From Bacteroidia bacterium (GTDB taxonomy: Bacteria; Bacteroidota; Bacteroidia; AKYH767-A; OLB10), in assembly GCA_037045145.1 (NCBI GenBank), contig JBAOIA010000011.1, positions 744,001-808,000 on the forward strand: a DNA stretch of 64,000 bases, in the 5' to 3' direction. Made by a program: the position numbers and the translations under genes. Below the pieces are notes generated by a model that worked only from the letters and a program-made list of their open reading frames with translations, was not told the origin of the DNA and did no database searches. Each line of letters opens with the position of its first letter. The stretch's first letter is position 1. Below, piece by piece: positions 1-9,326 of the stretch.

Positions 1-995
1 AACTTATACTTCTTATGTTAACTTTTGCTTGCAGCTTATGCAATGCACAAATTAATTTAGTGCCTAATTTTGGATTTGAAGAATACGATACGTGTCCGAA
101 TACTTGGGATGAAGTGAATCTTGCTACGGGGTGGAGTAAATATTGCCCTTCAAGTTATACGCCCGATTATTTCAATGCTTGTGCATCACCAAGTACAGTT
201 GGTGTACCAAAAAGTTTATTCTGTTATCAATCAGATCATCGAAATTGTGGGGCTTACATGGGATTAGTTACATGGGGTGTAGCTGTTCCGAATGAAAGAG
301 AATTAATAGGTATTCAACTAACTCAATCATTGGTTATAGGGCAAAAATATTTTCTGTCGTTTTATACTGTTATGGGTGGAGCAAGTGATGGAACATATTA
401 TTACGATGTTCCTTCCAATAATATTGGAATGCGTTTATCAACCGTTGCTTATTCGGCTTCTAATCCTGTTCCTATTGACAACTTTTCTCATTTACGCTCT
501 ACTACAATAATTACAGATACAGCTAACTGGATTAGGATTTCGGGTAGTATTGTAGCGGATTCGGCTTATCAATATTTGATTTTGGGTAATTTTTATGATG
601 ATGCGAATACTGATACCATATCACTCACTTGTCCTGAATGTTTTAATGCGTGGGGTTATTATTTAATTGATGATGTTTGTATAAGTACTGATTCCAGCCT
701 GTGTAACGGTGGTATTGATGCCTTGCCTTGTGTGGTTTCCGTTGAAGAAAACATTCTTGAACATCAATTTTCTTTTTACCCGAATCCTGCAACTGATTTT
801 GTTAGGATTCAAAATAACTTTAATGCTCCTTTTAATCTAAGCGTTTTTAATGCACTTGGGCAAGAACTTTACAGTAAACAAAATATTACTTCCAATAACC
901 TGCAACTGGATGTAAATAGCTACAATGCAGGTTTGCTTTTTATTAAAATCACTTCGCAAAACAATCAATTTACATATAAACTTTTAAAACAATAG
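1..995 (+). CDS. T9SS-sorted secreted protein, type A paralogue (5' end cut by window edge)
   Basis: The first ATG in the window is at 15, but the same frame is open to base 3 and reads LILL, exactly as in the paralogues at 3319 and 5304, which begin MKKLILL. The real start therefore probably lies about 7 bases before the window. After a signal peptide ending CNAQ comes the shared INLVPN module, a roughly 220-residue beta-rich region resembling carbohydrate-binding beta-sandwiches. The C-terminal 75 residues (YPNPATDFVRI onward) form a T9SS type A sorting domain, so the product should be exported by T9SS and surface-attached or released. Ligand unknown. It is the first visible member of an array reaching 9201. 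Confidence 0.85.
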   Translation, partial: LILLMLTFACSLCNAQINLVPNFGFEEYDTCPNTWDEVNLATGWSKYCPSSYTPDYFNACASPSTVGVPKSLFCYQSDHRNCGAYMGLVTWGVAVPNERELIGIQLTQSLVIGQKYFLSFYTVMGGASDGTYYYDVPSNNIGMRLSTVAYSASNPVPIDNFSHLRSTTIITDTANWIRISGSIVADSAYQYLILGNFYDDANTDTISLTCPECFNAWGYYLIDDVCISTDSSLCNGGIDALPCVVSVEENILEHQFSFYPNPATDFVRIQNNFNAPFNLSVFNALGQELYSKQNITSNNLQLDVNSYNAGLLFIKITSQNNQFTYKLLKQ

Positions 996-1156
996 CTTAT
1001 GAAGTGCATCAATTCAATACGGCTGATGAGATGACAAAGTTCAACGAGGCAATTGCTGCTGACCCTTCAAATGCAAAGCTTGCCAAACACCTTGCAGCAC
1101 GCAAATTGATACATGCCGGAAAAATTAAAGAAGCCTGGATGTTGTTATTGGCATGA
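980..1156 (+). pseudogene. Remnant of a TPR-like gene (C-terminal tail only)
   Basis: In a frame different from the upstream gene there is a start-less open stretch ending in TGA at 1154-1156. From about 998 it reads YEVHQFNTADEMTKFNEAI, followed by an Ala/Lys-rich helical stretch ending in KIKEAWMLLLA. The pattern (two amphipathic helices, PSNAK turn, KEAW) looks like the last unit of a tetratricopeptide repeat protein. There is no in-frame start except a Met inside the tail, and a stop at 977-979 closes the frame upstream. I read it as the 3' stump of an older gene, overrun when the type A gene was inserted or duplicated here. It could be a chance reading frame. Confidence 0.4.
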
Positions 1157-1484
1157 TAAAACAAGACAAGTAAGTTGTTAAGTCCGGTATTATTGTGTAT
1201 TAATGTAAGATAGTGTTCAATAAAAAAAGATCCCAAAACATTTGTTTTTAAAATTTAAACACTTACTTTTACACTACTAAATAACCATGCCATGTTAGAA
1301 AATAAACTTTGTTTGCCTTTATCGGGGAGTTGGCTGCGTTTTTCTTAGCCCGCAGCCACAACAGAAATCTTTTTTACATTTCTTGCTTTTACAAATTATT
1401 AATTAAATAATCCATAAATCTTTAATTGGGTAAAATGCAAGGTGATGCACCTGTTTTGGATTTAAGGATAAAAAGAAACTCAAA
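1157..1484. other. Intergenic stretch with an 8-bp hairpin
   Basis: No gene is seen between the TPR-like remnant and the gene at 1485. An inverted repeat, TGGCTGCG at 1331-1338 and CGCAGCCA at 1351-1358 (12-base loop), is followed 10 bases later by a T-run, so it may be a weak terminator or leader structure. The rest is AT-rich. A promoter for the downstream array presumably lies here, but I see no clean TAnnTTTG box. Confidence 0.4.
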
Positions 1485-2450
1485 ATGAAAAAATTTATAC
1501 TATTAATTACCATTTACTGCTTTTTAATACAAACATCGGAAGCACAAATTAATTTAGTTAGAAACTATTCATTTGAAGATACAATAAGTTGTATAACAGG
1601 TGGCGGCCAAGTTTCAAAAGCAAGGTATTGGCAAATTGTATCTTTTACCCCAGATTATTTTCATACTTGTAGTCCTTTTTGGCAAGTAGGAATACCATTT
1701 AATAATTTTGGATTCCAATGGCCTAATACAGGAGAGGCTTATATGGGCGCAATTTCCTATTCCGCAAGCACACCTTTATATAGAGAATGTATTGGGCAGC
1801 AACTTTTCTCAGCTTTAAGCATAGGTGTTAAATACTATGTTACCTTGAAAGTTTGTTTAGCTTTTAGTCCAAGTACAGGTTGGAATGCTGCATGTAATAA
1901 AATAGGGGTTTTATTATCTACAACAAATTATTTAAATGATTCGAATATAATAAACAACTGGTGTCAAGTATCTTCTGATTCTATAATAAAAGATTCCATA
2001 AATTGGGTTACGGTAAGAGGGTCTTTTATTGCGGACTCCGCCTATTCTTTTATTACAATTGGTAATTTATTTAGCAATGCCAATACTGATACAATTAACT
2101 TGTCACCATCAAATACACATCAAGTATATTATTACCTTGATGATGTTTGCCTTTCTACAGATTCACTTTTTTGTGAATCATTAACTGTATTGCCTGAAGT
2201 AATTCACAATACAAAATTAGGTATTTATCCAAGCCCTGCCAAAGACAAGATACATATAGAAAACCTGCCTTCAAGCACAGTTTCGATTGAAATTATTAAT
2301 GTGAACGGTATTATAATAAAAAAGATTTATCCTATAGGAAGGAAAAATTTAGTTGAAGATATTTCTATATATCAAGAAGGAATTTATATTTTAAAATTTA
2401 ATTATGAATATTCAGAAAATACAGTGAAATTTATTAAATCTAACTATTAA
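1485..2450 (+). CDS. T9SS-sorted secreted protein, type A paralogue
   Basis: This 321-aa protein has a signal peptide (MKKFILLITIYCFLIQTSEAQ) followed by the family module starting INLVRNYSFED. Shared landmarks are a TPDYFHTC segment, ACNKIGVLLST, SINWVTVRGSFIADSAY and a YYYLDDVCLSTDS strand near residue 220. A T9SS type A domain (IYPSPAKDKIHIEN onward) closes it. It is more diverged from the other type A copies than they are from each other. It lies 11 bp before the type B gene, suggesting one transcript. Function is unknown; an adhesin or glycan-binding surface protein is plausible. Confidence 0.85.
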   Translation: MKKFILLITIYCFLIQTSEAQINLVRNYSFEDTISCITGGGQVSKARYWQIVSFTPDYFHTCSPFWQVGIPFNNFGFQWPNTGEAYMGAISYSASTPLYRECIGQQLFSALSIGVKYYVTLKVCLAFSPSTGWNAACNKIGVLLSTTNYLNDSNIINNWCQVSSDSIIKDSINWVTVRGSFIADSAYSFITIGNLFSNANTDTINLSPSNTHQVYYYLDDVCLSTDSLFCESLTVLPEVIHNTKLGIYPSPAKDKIHIENLPSSTVSIEIINVNGIIIKKIYPIGRKNLVEDISIYQEGIYILKFNYEYSENTVKFIKSNY

Positions 2451-2461
2451 ATAAGTTTATT

Positions 2462-3313
2462 ATGAGAACAAAATTATTTTGTACAGTAGTTGCGTTTACT
2501 TTAATTAGTGTTACATTGAACGCACAGCAGTGGAATGTTTTTGGAGGTAATTACCTCGCTGGTGCTGAATATATAGGAGCAAATGGAACAAGTATATTCC
2601 CATTAGAATTAAAGACAATTCCACCTTTGTCCATCAATTTTTATACTAATAATTTACCACGCGCCACAATACTTGGCAACGGCAAAGTAGGAATAGGAAT
2701 CAATAATCCGTTGTGGCAATTAGATGTAGCCGATGAGATTAACATATCTCAGCCACGTAACTATTTTATGATAGGAGGCGAAACAGTGCTTCACAATGCC
2801 GGAACAGAAAATATTTTTACCGGTGTAAATTGTGGAAAAGATATTTTGGCAGGAAATGCTTCGGCAAACATGAATACTTTCAATGGATTTTCTGCCGGTG
2901 AGTTTGCTTCTGGAAATGATAATGTTTTTATTGGGCATAGCACAGGACGATATAGTAACGGACAATCCAATTCATTTATGGGTACTCTAAACGGAAGTTC
3001 AAATGCAGTTGGCAGTAATAATACTTTTATAGGCACACAGGCAGGAAGCAGAGAAGAACAAGTGAACAATGCCGTTGCTATTGGCTACAAAGCCGAAGTA
3101 GAATGTAATGATTGTACGGTGCTAGGTGGAAAGTTTGTAGGCATAAACACCACCACACCCAAAACCACCCTTGAAGTAAACGGCACTATAACCACCAAAC
3201 AACTCATCATAGCAAACGAAAACCAAAAACAAGATTTAATAGCCATTCTCAACGAACTGAAAAACGAAATAGGCCAACTGAAAGAACAAATTAATCAATT
3301 GACAAAAAATTAA
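2462..3313 (+). CDS. Secreted beta-roll repeat protein, type B paralogue
   Basis: 283 aa with a signal peptide ending LNAQQ. The middle (about 110-215) contains repeats of 16-17 residues with Gly, Asn and Phe at fixed places (NVFIG, SFMG, NTFIG with AG/TG/SG turns), like the left-handed beta-roll heads of trimeric adhesins and phage tail-fibre proteins. The last 40 residues (ENQKQDLIAILNELKNEI) form a predicted coiled coil that could trimerise the protein. No T9SS domain is present. Compared with the copy at 4270 it lacks exactly 150 bp of repeat; sequence on both sides of that gap is nearly identical at DNA level. A role as fibrous partner of the adjacent type A proteins is inference. Confidence 0.75.
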   Translation: MRTKLFCTVVAFTLISVTLNAQQWNVFGGNYLAGAEYIGANGTSIFPLELKTIPPLSINFYTNNLPRATILGNGKVGIGINNPLWQLDVADEINISQPRNYFMIGGETVLHNAGTENIFTGVNCGKDILAGNASANMNTFNGFSAGEFASGNDNVFIGHSTGRYSNGQSNSFMGTLNGSSNAVGSNNTFIGTQAGSREEQVNNAVAIGYKAEVECNDCTVLGGKFVGINTTTPKTTLEVNGTITTKQLIIANENQKQDLIAILNELKNEIGQLKEQINQLTKN

Positions 3314-3318
3314 AGGTG

Positions 3319-4257
3319 ATGAAAAAACTTATACTACTTATTTTAACTTTTGCTTACAACCTTTGCAATGCACAAATTAATTTAGTACCCAACCCCTCCT
3401 TTGAGGATACTGTTGCTTGTCCAACTAACGTAATGATGATTGATAGTACTGTAGGATGGAGCAGTTACCGATTATCCCCTGATTATTTTAATTCATGTAA
3501 TCAAAACGGACATGCGGGTGTACCAGCTAATGATTGGGGATATCAATATGCTAAAACAGGTGATGCTTATGCAGGAATTGTAACTTATGCAAAATTTGCA
3601 ACTGATTTTAGAGAAATGATAGGTATTCAGCTATTGCAAGCTCTTACAGTTGGACAAAAATATTATTTATCATTTTATGTTAATAACTCTCGGGATAGCT
3701 CAAGTCATTATAATGCAGCCTCTAACAAAATGGGAGCTAAATTTTTAACCACAGCGTATTCCCAAGCAAGCCCTATTCCGATAGACAATTTCGCTCATAT
3801 TTATTCTGATTCAATAATTACTGATTCCATAAATTGGATAAAAATTTCAGGCTCTTTTATAGCTAATTTAGCCTACCAGTATTTAGCAATAGGTAATTTT
3901 TTTTCCGATTCAACTTGTACACACATCTTATTAGACAGCCTCGCTTCAATGGCTTATTATTACATTGATGATGTCAAGCTTTCCACCGATTCCGACTTTG
4001 TTAATTCAATTCATGCAATTGATAATATTGATTTAGTTCAAATTTTTCCGAATCCTGCAAGGGATTGGATAGTAGTGGAAGGAAGAAATATTACATCAAT
4101 TGAGGTATTTGATTTATGCGGAAAATTAATAATTCCTAAAATAACAGTTTCTTCTTTCAAAACACAAGTAGATATTTCTACTTTAAGCTATGGAGTTTAT
4201 ATTGTTAAAACAAATACCTCAATTGATACATACAGAAACAAATTTATTCACTTTTAA
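3319..4257 (+). CDS. T9SS-sorted secreted protein, type A paralogue
   Basis: I start at ATG 3319 (MKKLILLILTFAYNLCNAQ) rather than the GTG three bases earlier, because the paralogues share this Met and signal peptide. The product is 312 aa: signal peptide, INLVPNPSFED module with SPDYFNSCN, YNAASNKMGAKF and SINWIKISGSF landmarks, a YYYIDDVKLSTDS strand, then a T9SS type A domain beginning FPNPARDWIVVEG. Only five bases separate it from the preceding stop, so it is probably translated from the same mRNA. The start-region DNA is nearly identical to that of the copy at 5304. Confidence 0.85.
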   Translation: MKKLILLILTFAYNLCNAQINLVPNPSFEDTVACPTNVMMIDSTVGWSSYRLSPDYFNSCNQNGHAGVPANDWGYQYAKTGDAYAGIVTYAKFATDFREMIGIQLLQALTVGQKYYLSFYVNNSRDSSSHYNAASNKMGAKFLTTAYSQASPIPIDNFAHIYSDSIITDSINWIKISGSFIANLAYQYLAIGNFFSDSTCTHILLDSLASMAYYYIDDVKLSTDSDFVNSIHAIDNIDLVQIFPNPARDWIVVEGRNITSIEVFDLCGKLIIPKITVSSFKTQVDISTLSYGVYIVKTNTSIDTYRNKFIHF

Positions 4258-4269
4258 AATCAAAATATT

Positions 4270-5298
4270 ATGAAATATACATTCACATATTTATTTGCAT
4301 TGAGCATATTGCTCTGCAATTTAAGATTTGCTTATAGTCAGGCAACATCTGGAAATAATGCTAATGCTCCTGTTGGAGCAAATGATTATATTGGCTGGAC
4401 AAGCGGCACTAACACACCTCTTGTAATAAAAAATGAAGATGCACAACCCATCCATTTTTACACCAATGCAGGGGCGGGTACTTTTAATAATATGCGAATG
4501 ACCATACTAGGCAATGGCAGAGTAGGAATAGGAATCAATAATCCGTTGTGGCAATTAGATGTAGCCGATGAGATTAACATATCTCAGCCACGCAACTATT
4601 ATATGATAGGAGGCGAAACAGTGCTTCACAATGCCGGAACAGAAAATATTTTTACCGGTGTAAATTGTGGAAAAGATATTTTGGCAGGAAATGTTTCGGG
4701 AAACATGAATACTTTCAATGGATTTTCTGCCGGTGAGTTTGCTTCCGGAAATGATAATGTTTTTATTGGGGATAACACAGGACGATATAGTAACGGACAA
4801 TCCAATATATTTATTGGTACTGCTGCCGGCATCAACAATCTTGGTGATTACAATTCAATAGTTGGTTTTACAGCTGGAATGTATTTAACCACAGGAAATG
4901 AAAATACCTTTATGGGATTACGCGCAGGCGAATGTAATACATCGGGCAGCAACAATACCTTTATGGGTGCACTTAGCGGAAGTTCAAATGCAGGTGGCAG
5001 CAATAATACTTTTATAGGCGCACAGGCAGGAAGCAGAGCAGAACAAGTGAATAATGCCATAGCCATTGGCTACAAAGCCGAAGTAAGATGTAATGACTGT
5101 ACAGTACTTGGTGGAAAGTTTGTAGGTATAAACACCACCACACCCCAAACCACCCTTGAAGTAAACGGCACTATAACCACCAAACAACTCATCATAGCCA
5201 ACGAAAATCAAAAACAAGATGTAACAGCCATGCTCAACGAGCTGAAAAATGAAATAGCCCAACTGAAAGAACAAATTAATCAATTAACAAAAAATTAA
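4270..5298 (+). CDS. Secreted beta-roll repeat protein, type B paralogue (longer copy)
   Basis: 342 aa, signal peptide ending FAYSQA, then a short domain containing PIHFYTNAGAGTFNN (also found in the 982-aa protein downstream), a GRVGIGINNPLWQLDVAD linker, and about seven head repeats of 16-17 residues (NTFMGLRAGECNTSGSN and similar), closing in the same coiled coil as the gene at 2462. Relative to that copy it carries three extra repeat units (150 bp), as expected for slippage or unequal crossing-over between repeats. The last roughly 200 bases are almost identical in the two genes. No enzyme motif is visible; a structural or adhesive surface role is inferred. Confidence 0.75.
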   Translation: MKYTFTYLFALSILLCNLRFAYSQATSGNNANAPVGANDYIGWTSGTNTPLVIKNEDAQPIHFYTNAGAGTFNNMRMTILGNGRVGIGINNPLWQLDVADEINISQPRNYYMIGGETVLHNAGTENIFTGVNCGKDILAGNVSGNMNTFNGFSAGEFASGNDNVFIGDNTGRYSNGQSNIFIGTAAGINNLGDYNSIVGFTAGMYLTTGNENTFMGLRAGECNTSGSNNTFMGALSGSSNAGGSNNTFIGAQAGSRAEQVNNAIAIGYKAEVRCNDCTVLGGKFVGINTTTPQTTLEVNGTITTKQLIIANENQKQDVTAMLNELKNEIAQLKEQINQLTKN

Positions 5299-5303
5299 AG
5301 GTG

Positions 5304-6251
5304 ATGAAAAAACTTATACTATTAATTTTAACTTTCGCTTGCACGTTTTGTAATGCACAAATTAATTTAGTACCTAACCCCTCCTTTGAAGATACCATAG
5401 AGTGCCCCCATTTTTCCAATCAAGTGGATAAGGCTATGGGGTGGTGGCCAAGTAATACCTCACCAGATTATTTTCATGCATGTAATTGGTTAAACGGAGC
5501 AACAGCCGTCCCTCAAAATTTTTGCGGATTCCAATATGCTTATCATGGTTCTGCGTATGTTGGTTTAATTGCTTATTATAGGCCTGTAAATAATATAAGA
5601 GAAACGATTTCTTGTCAGCTAATCAGTCCGTTACAAGTTGGCATGGCATATGAATTCTCATTTTATGTGTCATTATCAGGATCAGGAGGCAGAAATATAC
5701 CATGTAATAAAATTGGAATGCTATTCAGTACTGTTAGTTATGATACTAATCACCCCACACCAATTGCTAATTATGCACAGTTTTACAGCGATTCAATAAT
5801 TTCCGATACACTAAATTGGGTGAAAATTGAAGGCGGCTTTGTTGCAGATTCCAATTATACATATTTATCCATTGGGAATTTTTTTGATGATGCTCATACT
5901 GATACAACATATATCGTACCTAGCTCTGTGGCTTACTATTACATTGACGGTATTACTGTGAAGCAGAATATTTCGAATGTGGTAATTGAGCCATTACAGA
6001 ACAATGAAATTAAAGTTTATCCAAATCCATTTATAGAAGAAGTGAATATTCAATTTGATAGAGCTAAAACAAATTCAATTGCAATTTATGATTTAAAAGG
6101 GAAACAACTAGTTGATGTTGTGTATCCAATCAATTCTCAAAATTCAATAGCCACCATTGACCTAAGTTATTTACAGGTTGGTGTTTACTTGTTAAAATTA
6201 ATTCGAAAAGATAATAGTTCAAAATTTTATAAACTTATAAAAATTATATAA
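5304..6251 (+). CDS. T9SS-sorted secreted protein, type A paralogue
   Basis: Start chosen at ATG 5304 (MKKLILLILTFACTFCNAQ) by agreement with the paralogues, 315 aa. It has the family module (INLVPNPSFEDT, SPDYFHACN, IPCNKIGMLFSTVSY, LNWVKIEGGFVADS, YYYIDGITV) and a C-terminal T9SS type A domain beginning VYPNPFIEEVNIQF. It sits between a type B gene (five-base gap) and the large S74-containing gene (one-base gap), consistent with translational coupling. Ligand or target is not known. Confidence 0.85.
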   Translation: MKKLILLILTFACTFCNAQINLVPNPSFEDTIECPHFSNQVDKAMGWWPSNTSPDYFHACNWLNGATAVPQNFCGFQYAYHGSAYVGLIAYYRPVNNIRETISCQLISPLQVGMAYEFSFYVSLSGSGGRNIPCNKIGMLFSTVSYDTNHPTPIANYAQFYSDSIISDTLNWVKIEGGFVADSNYTYLSIGNFFDDAHTDTTYIVPSSVAYYYIDGITVKQNISNVVIEPLQNNEIKVYPNPFIEEVNIQFDRAKTNSIAIYDLKGKQLVDVVYPINSQNSIATIDLSYLQVGVYLLKLIRKDNSSKFYKLIKII

Positions 6252-6252
6252 T

Positions 6253-9201
6253 ATGAGAAATATAACATTTATAATAAATTTATTAGCTATAGTTATTTGT
6301 TCCAAATCTTTTGGACAAGCTACTGTGACTCCAAATAATTGGATTGCACAGACTGATTATTTAGGTTGGGATATTACACCCAATGGTCCCGATTTAAACA
6401 TCAAACACGAACTAGACCAACCCATCCATTTTTACACCAATGCAGGGGCGGGTACTTTTAACAACAGAAAAATGAGCATCATGAGGCGCACTATTAATGG
6501 CATTGAGCGTGCAGGCGTAGCCATACATGAGCGTGGTACAAATCCCATAACCCTTCCTCGCAGCATACTGCATCTGGGCAATAATTATTTTACCTCAGGG
6601 GTAGCCGGCTGGCGCACCTGGATGGATATTGGCACATTCACCGGGCTGCAAACAGACTTTGCTTTTTTCGGAATCATTCCCTTAGATGGAGATACTACCG
6701 ATAATCAACAAGATCATAATGATGCCGCAGTAGTGTGGGGCGATAATATTAACCCTGCTGCTGAAGGTGCAGATAATCTACGTTTTATTTTTTCAGGCCC
6801 CATGAATCAAACAGCCAATGACCAGTCAACACAATATTCAGCTTTGGAGGTGGGGCGGTTTGCACCAGAGGGAAGGTTAGGCATTGGCAATTTTACAGGT
6901 AATGCCTTTGGCGGTGGTTCAGGTATTCAGCCTATGAGAAGACTTGAAATTTATGATGAAAGTCTTAATGAAATGTTTCATCCCGCCCCGCAGCTTCGCC
7001 TAACTTTTACCCCCGATGGCAATGTAAATGCAGGCGTGAATACCGATTTTCAGTGCACCCACAGAGGTAATCTTATTATCAATACCCGATCCGATGGAGC
7101 GGTACGTTACACAGGTATAGGCAATTTTAATGTTTTGAATGTAGAGCCATCACGCAGGCTCGAAGTACTAGATATGGGTGAGCAGGAACCTCAATTGCGC
7201 CTCACCTACACCCCCGATGCCAATGTCAACAACGGCATCTGGACCGATTTTCAAACTACCGCTACTGGGGATTTGTTTATTCATCCTTGGAGAAATGGCA
7301 ACAATCAATTTGTGGGTATAAATACAAGTAATCCGACCAATACACTGGAAATAAATTCAAACACACCTTATGTGGCAGGCGCTACAGGAAATAGCGGCTT
7401 ACGTTTTACCAATTTGCGATTTGGATCTCTTGAAAATAGCAGCTATACAGGAAAAGTGTTAAGTGTTGATAATAATGGGAATGTCATTTTAGTTCGTGAT
7501 ATAGGTGGCGGTAGTGTCAACAGCACCTGTACCACACAGGATATTGTAGCCCGGTTTGACAATACGGGCAATGTTATTCAATGCAGCGATATTTACAACA
7601 ATGCATCAGCCACACTCAATAACCGCATTGGATTGTTTACCACTACGCCACAGTATAAATTTCAGGTGGAAGGCACGGCACTGTTTACACGCAATCATAT
7701 AACCACACCATTTGGATTAACGGTGCATGGTCAAAATAATCCACCTGCGGTGATGATAGAATCAAAGGACGATGAAGGACTTTCTATACTTCACAGCGCC
7801 ACAACAAGTCCCAATGTAAAAGACCAAATGAAAATATATGGCGATGGCAACCGTCAATATCACCTGCGTATGGTAGGAACACCCACGGGCAATAGCACTC
7901 CCAACAGCATCACATTTGACCATGAGGACAATGGCGGCAGTGTGAACAGTTGGATGGGTTATAATACCTTATCAAGAATAACTGTAATGAAAGATGATTT
8001 TAATAGCAATCCTGTTCCTGCATCACCAGCGGGCATAGTTTTGGGATATGCGGTTTACGCAAGCAAATTATTTGTTGAAGCACAAACTCCTACCTATGCA
8101 GGAAACTATATGGTATATGGATTAACGGCAGGTAACACCAATTCAAACAGCGAAAAATACCATGCCGGAGTATTCGGCTACAGTAGTGGCAGCAGAATTG
8201 GACAAGTTTCCAACAAAGGAGCAATGTTTTATGCTACGGGAGCATCGGGCAGCAACACAAGCAGTTTGGGTTCTAATATAGGTGTAGAAGCAAGAGCAAT
8301 ATCAACCTCAACATTTACCGATAGCTATGGAGTATATACTACAGCCTTAGGAGGGCAACATACTAATTACGGTATCTATTCGCTGGTTAAAGGGAGTAGC
8401 TGTGCAAACGGCAACTGTACTTCAGCAGCAGGATTTTTTAATGGAGCAGTTTACACTACACAAAACACCTATTTTACCAGTGATTCATCGCTTAAGCAAA
8501 ACATTACACCTATAGGTCTTAAAGACACATTGCTGAATCACATTCCGGTATATTCTTTTAACTATGATACGTTAAACAACTACGGTTTAAATCTTGAAAC
8601 AGGAACACACTATGGAGTTTTGGCACATGAGGTTAAACAAGTGTTACCTCAAATGGTGAGAAACTTTATACAACCTGCGGAATATGATAGTTCAGGAACA
8701 ATAGTATCACAACAAAAAAACATTCAGGCAGTAAACTACACGGAGTTTATACCACTGCTGATAGCAGGCTATAAAAGTCAGGCTAAGGAGATAGACACAT
8801 TGACCAATCAATTAACCACACTGCAAAGCAGACTCGATTCGTTGGTGATGGCAGTAGCCTCATGCTGCAATGCACCCTTGTTAAATCAAAACAATAGCAG
8901 CAATCATCAAACCATAGAGCTGGATAACACTCCTGCCATCATATTGGGCAATGACCCCAATCCGTTTGCAGAAAACACCACCATCAACTGGAACATTCCA
9001 CAACAGGATACAGAAACCCTAAATGCCATGCTTGTTTTTTACAATCAGAACGGCAGCATATTAAGGTCTGTTAAGATACATCAGGCAGGAGCAGGCTCGC
9101 TGTTGGTTTATGGCAACAAATTGTCGTCAGGCACCTACTCCTATTCGTTGGTGATAAACGGAAAAACCATTGAAACCAAACGCATGATGAAGGTGAAGTA
9201 G
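6253..9201 (+). CDS. Large tail-fibre-like surface protein with S74 chaperone domain and T9SS domain
   Basis: 982 aa. A signal peptide ends about residue 24 (SKSFGQA). The N-terminal part shares PIHFYTNAGAGTFNN with the type B copy at 4270. A long beta-rich shaft follows, with two related segments (RLEIYDES and RLEVLDMG, each followed by PQLRLT). Near 747-850 lies a peptidase S74 / endosialidase intramolecular chaperone domain: SDSSLKQNITPIG, then HYGVLAHEVKQVLPQMV and NYTEFIPLLIAGYK, ending in the coiled coil IDTLTNQLTTLQSRLDSLV. Such domains fold trimeric fibres and often cleave themselves at the Ser of the SD motif. A T9SS type A domain (NDPNPFAENTTINW to the end) follows it. A self-cleaving chaperone placed before the sorting signal is unusual. 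Confidence 0.85.
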   Translation: MRNITFIINLLAIVICSKSFGQATVTPNNWIAQTDYLGWDITPNGPDLNIKHELDQPIHFYTNAGAGTFNNRKMSIMRRTINGIERAGVAIHERGTNPITLPRSILHLGNNYFTSGVAGWRTWMDIGTFTGLQTDFAFFGIIPLDGDTTDNQQDHNDAAVVWGDNINPAAEGADNLRFIFSGPMNQTANDQSTQYSALEVGRFAPEGRLGIGNFTGNAFGGGSGIQPMRRLEIYDESLNEMFHPAPQLRLTFTPDGNVNAGVNTDFQCTHRGNLIINTRSDGAVRYTGIGNFNVLNVEPSRRLEVLDMGEQEPQLRLTYTPDANVNNGIWTDFQTTATGDLFIHPWRNGNNQFVGINTSNPTNTLEINSNTPYVAGATGNSGLRFTNLRFGSLENSSYTGKVLSVDNNGNVILVRDIGGGSVNSTCTTQDIVARFDNTGNVIQCSDIYNNASATLNNRIGLFTTTPQYKFQVEGTALFTRNHITTPFGLTVHGQNNPPAVMIESKDDEGLSILHSATTSPNVKDQMKIYGDGNRQYHLRMVGTPTGNSTPNSITFDHEDNGGSVNSWMGYNTLSRITVMKDDFNSNPVPASPAGIVLGYAVYASKLFVEAQTPTYAGNYMVYGLTAGNTNSNSEKYHAGVFGYSSGSRIGQVSNKGAMFYATGASGSNTSSLGSNIGVEARAISTSTFTDSYGVYTTALGGQHTNYGIYSLVKGSSCANGNCTSAAGFFNGAVYTTQNTYFTSDSSLKQNITPIGLKDTLLNHIPVYSFNYDTLNNYGLNLETGTHYGVLAHEVKQVLPQMVRNFIQPAEYDSSGTIVSQQKNIQAVNYTEFIPLLIAGYKSQAKEIDTLTNQLTTLQSRLDSLVMAVASCCNAPLLNQNNSSNHQTIELDNTPAIILGNDPNPFAENTTINWNIPQQDTETLNAMLVFYNQNGSILRSVKIHQAGAGSLLVYGNKLSSGTYSYSLVINGKTIETKRMMKVK

Positions 9202-9275
9202 AGCAAAATCGTTTTTCGGCTATTGGGTAATGTCTCACACAAAATAATAAAGTGAATTTAAGTCAAGAGCATAAA

Positions 9276-9305
9276 AAAAACAGCCGGAATTTCCGGCTGT
9301 TTTTC
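9276..9305. terminator. Bidirectional intrinsic terminator
   Basis: CAGCCGGAA at 9281-9289 pairs with TTCCGGCTG at 9291-9299, flanked by an A-run on the left and a T-run on the right. It separates the array ending at 9201 from the convergent thioredoxin-like gene and can serve both strands. Confidence 0.9.
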
Positions 9306-9326
9306 ATTAGTAGTATTAAATCTTAT

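Noticed and set aside
1009..1236. 75-codon minus-strand frame
   Set aside because: No family features, and it covers the better TPR-like reading on the plus strand.
2687..5298. Near-identical blocks considered as mobile elements
   Set aside because: They follow coding repeats of paralogous genes; no inverted ends or transposase.
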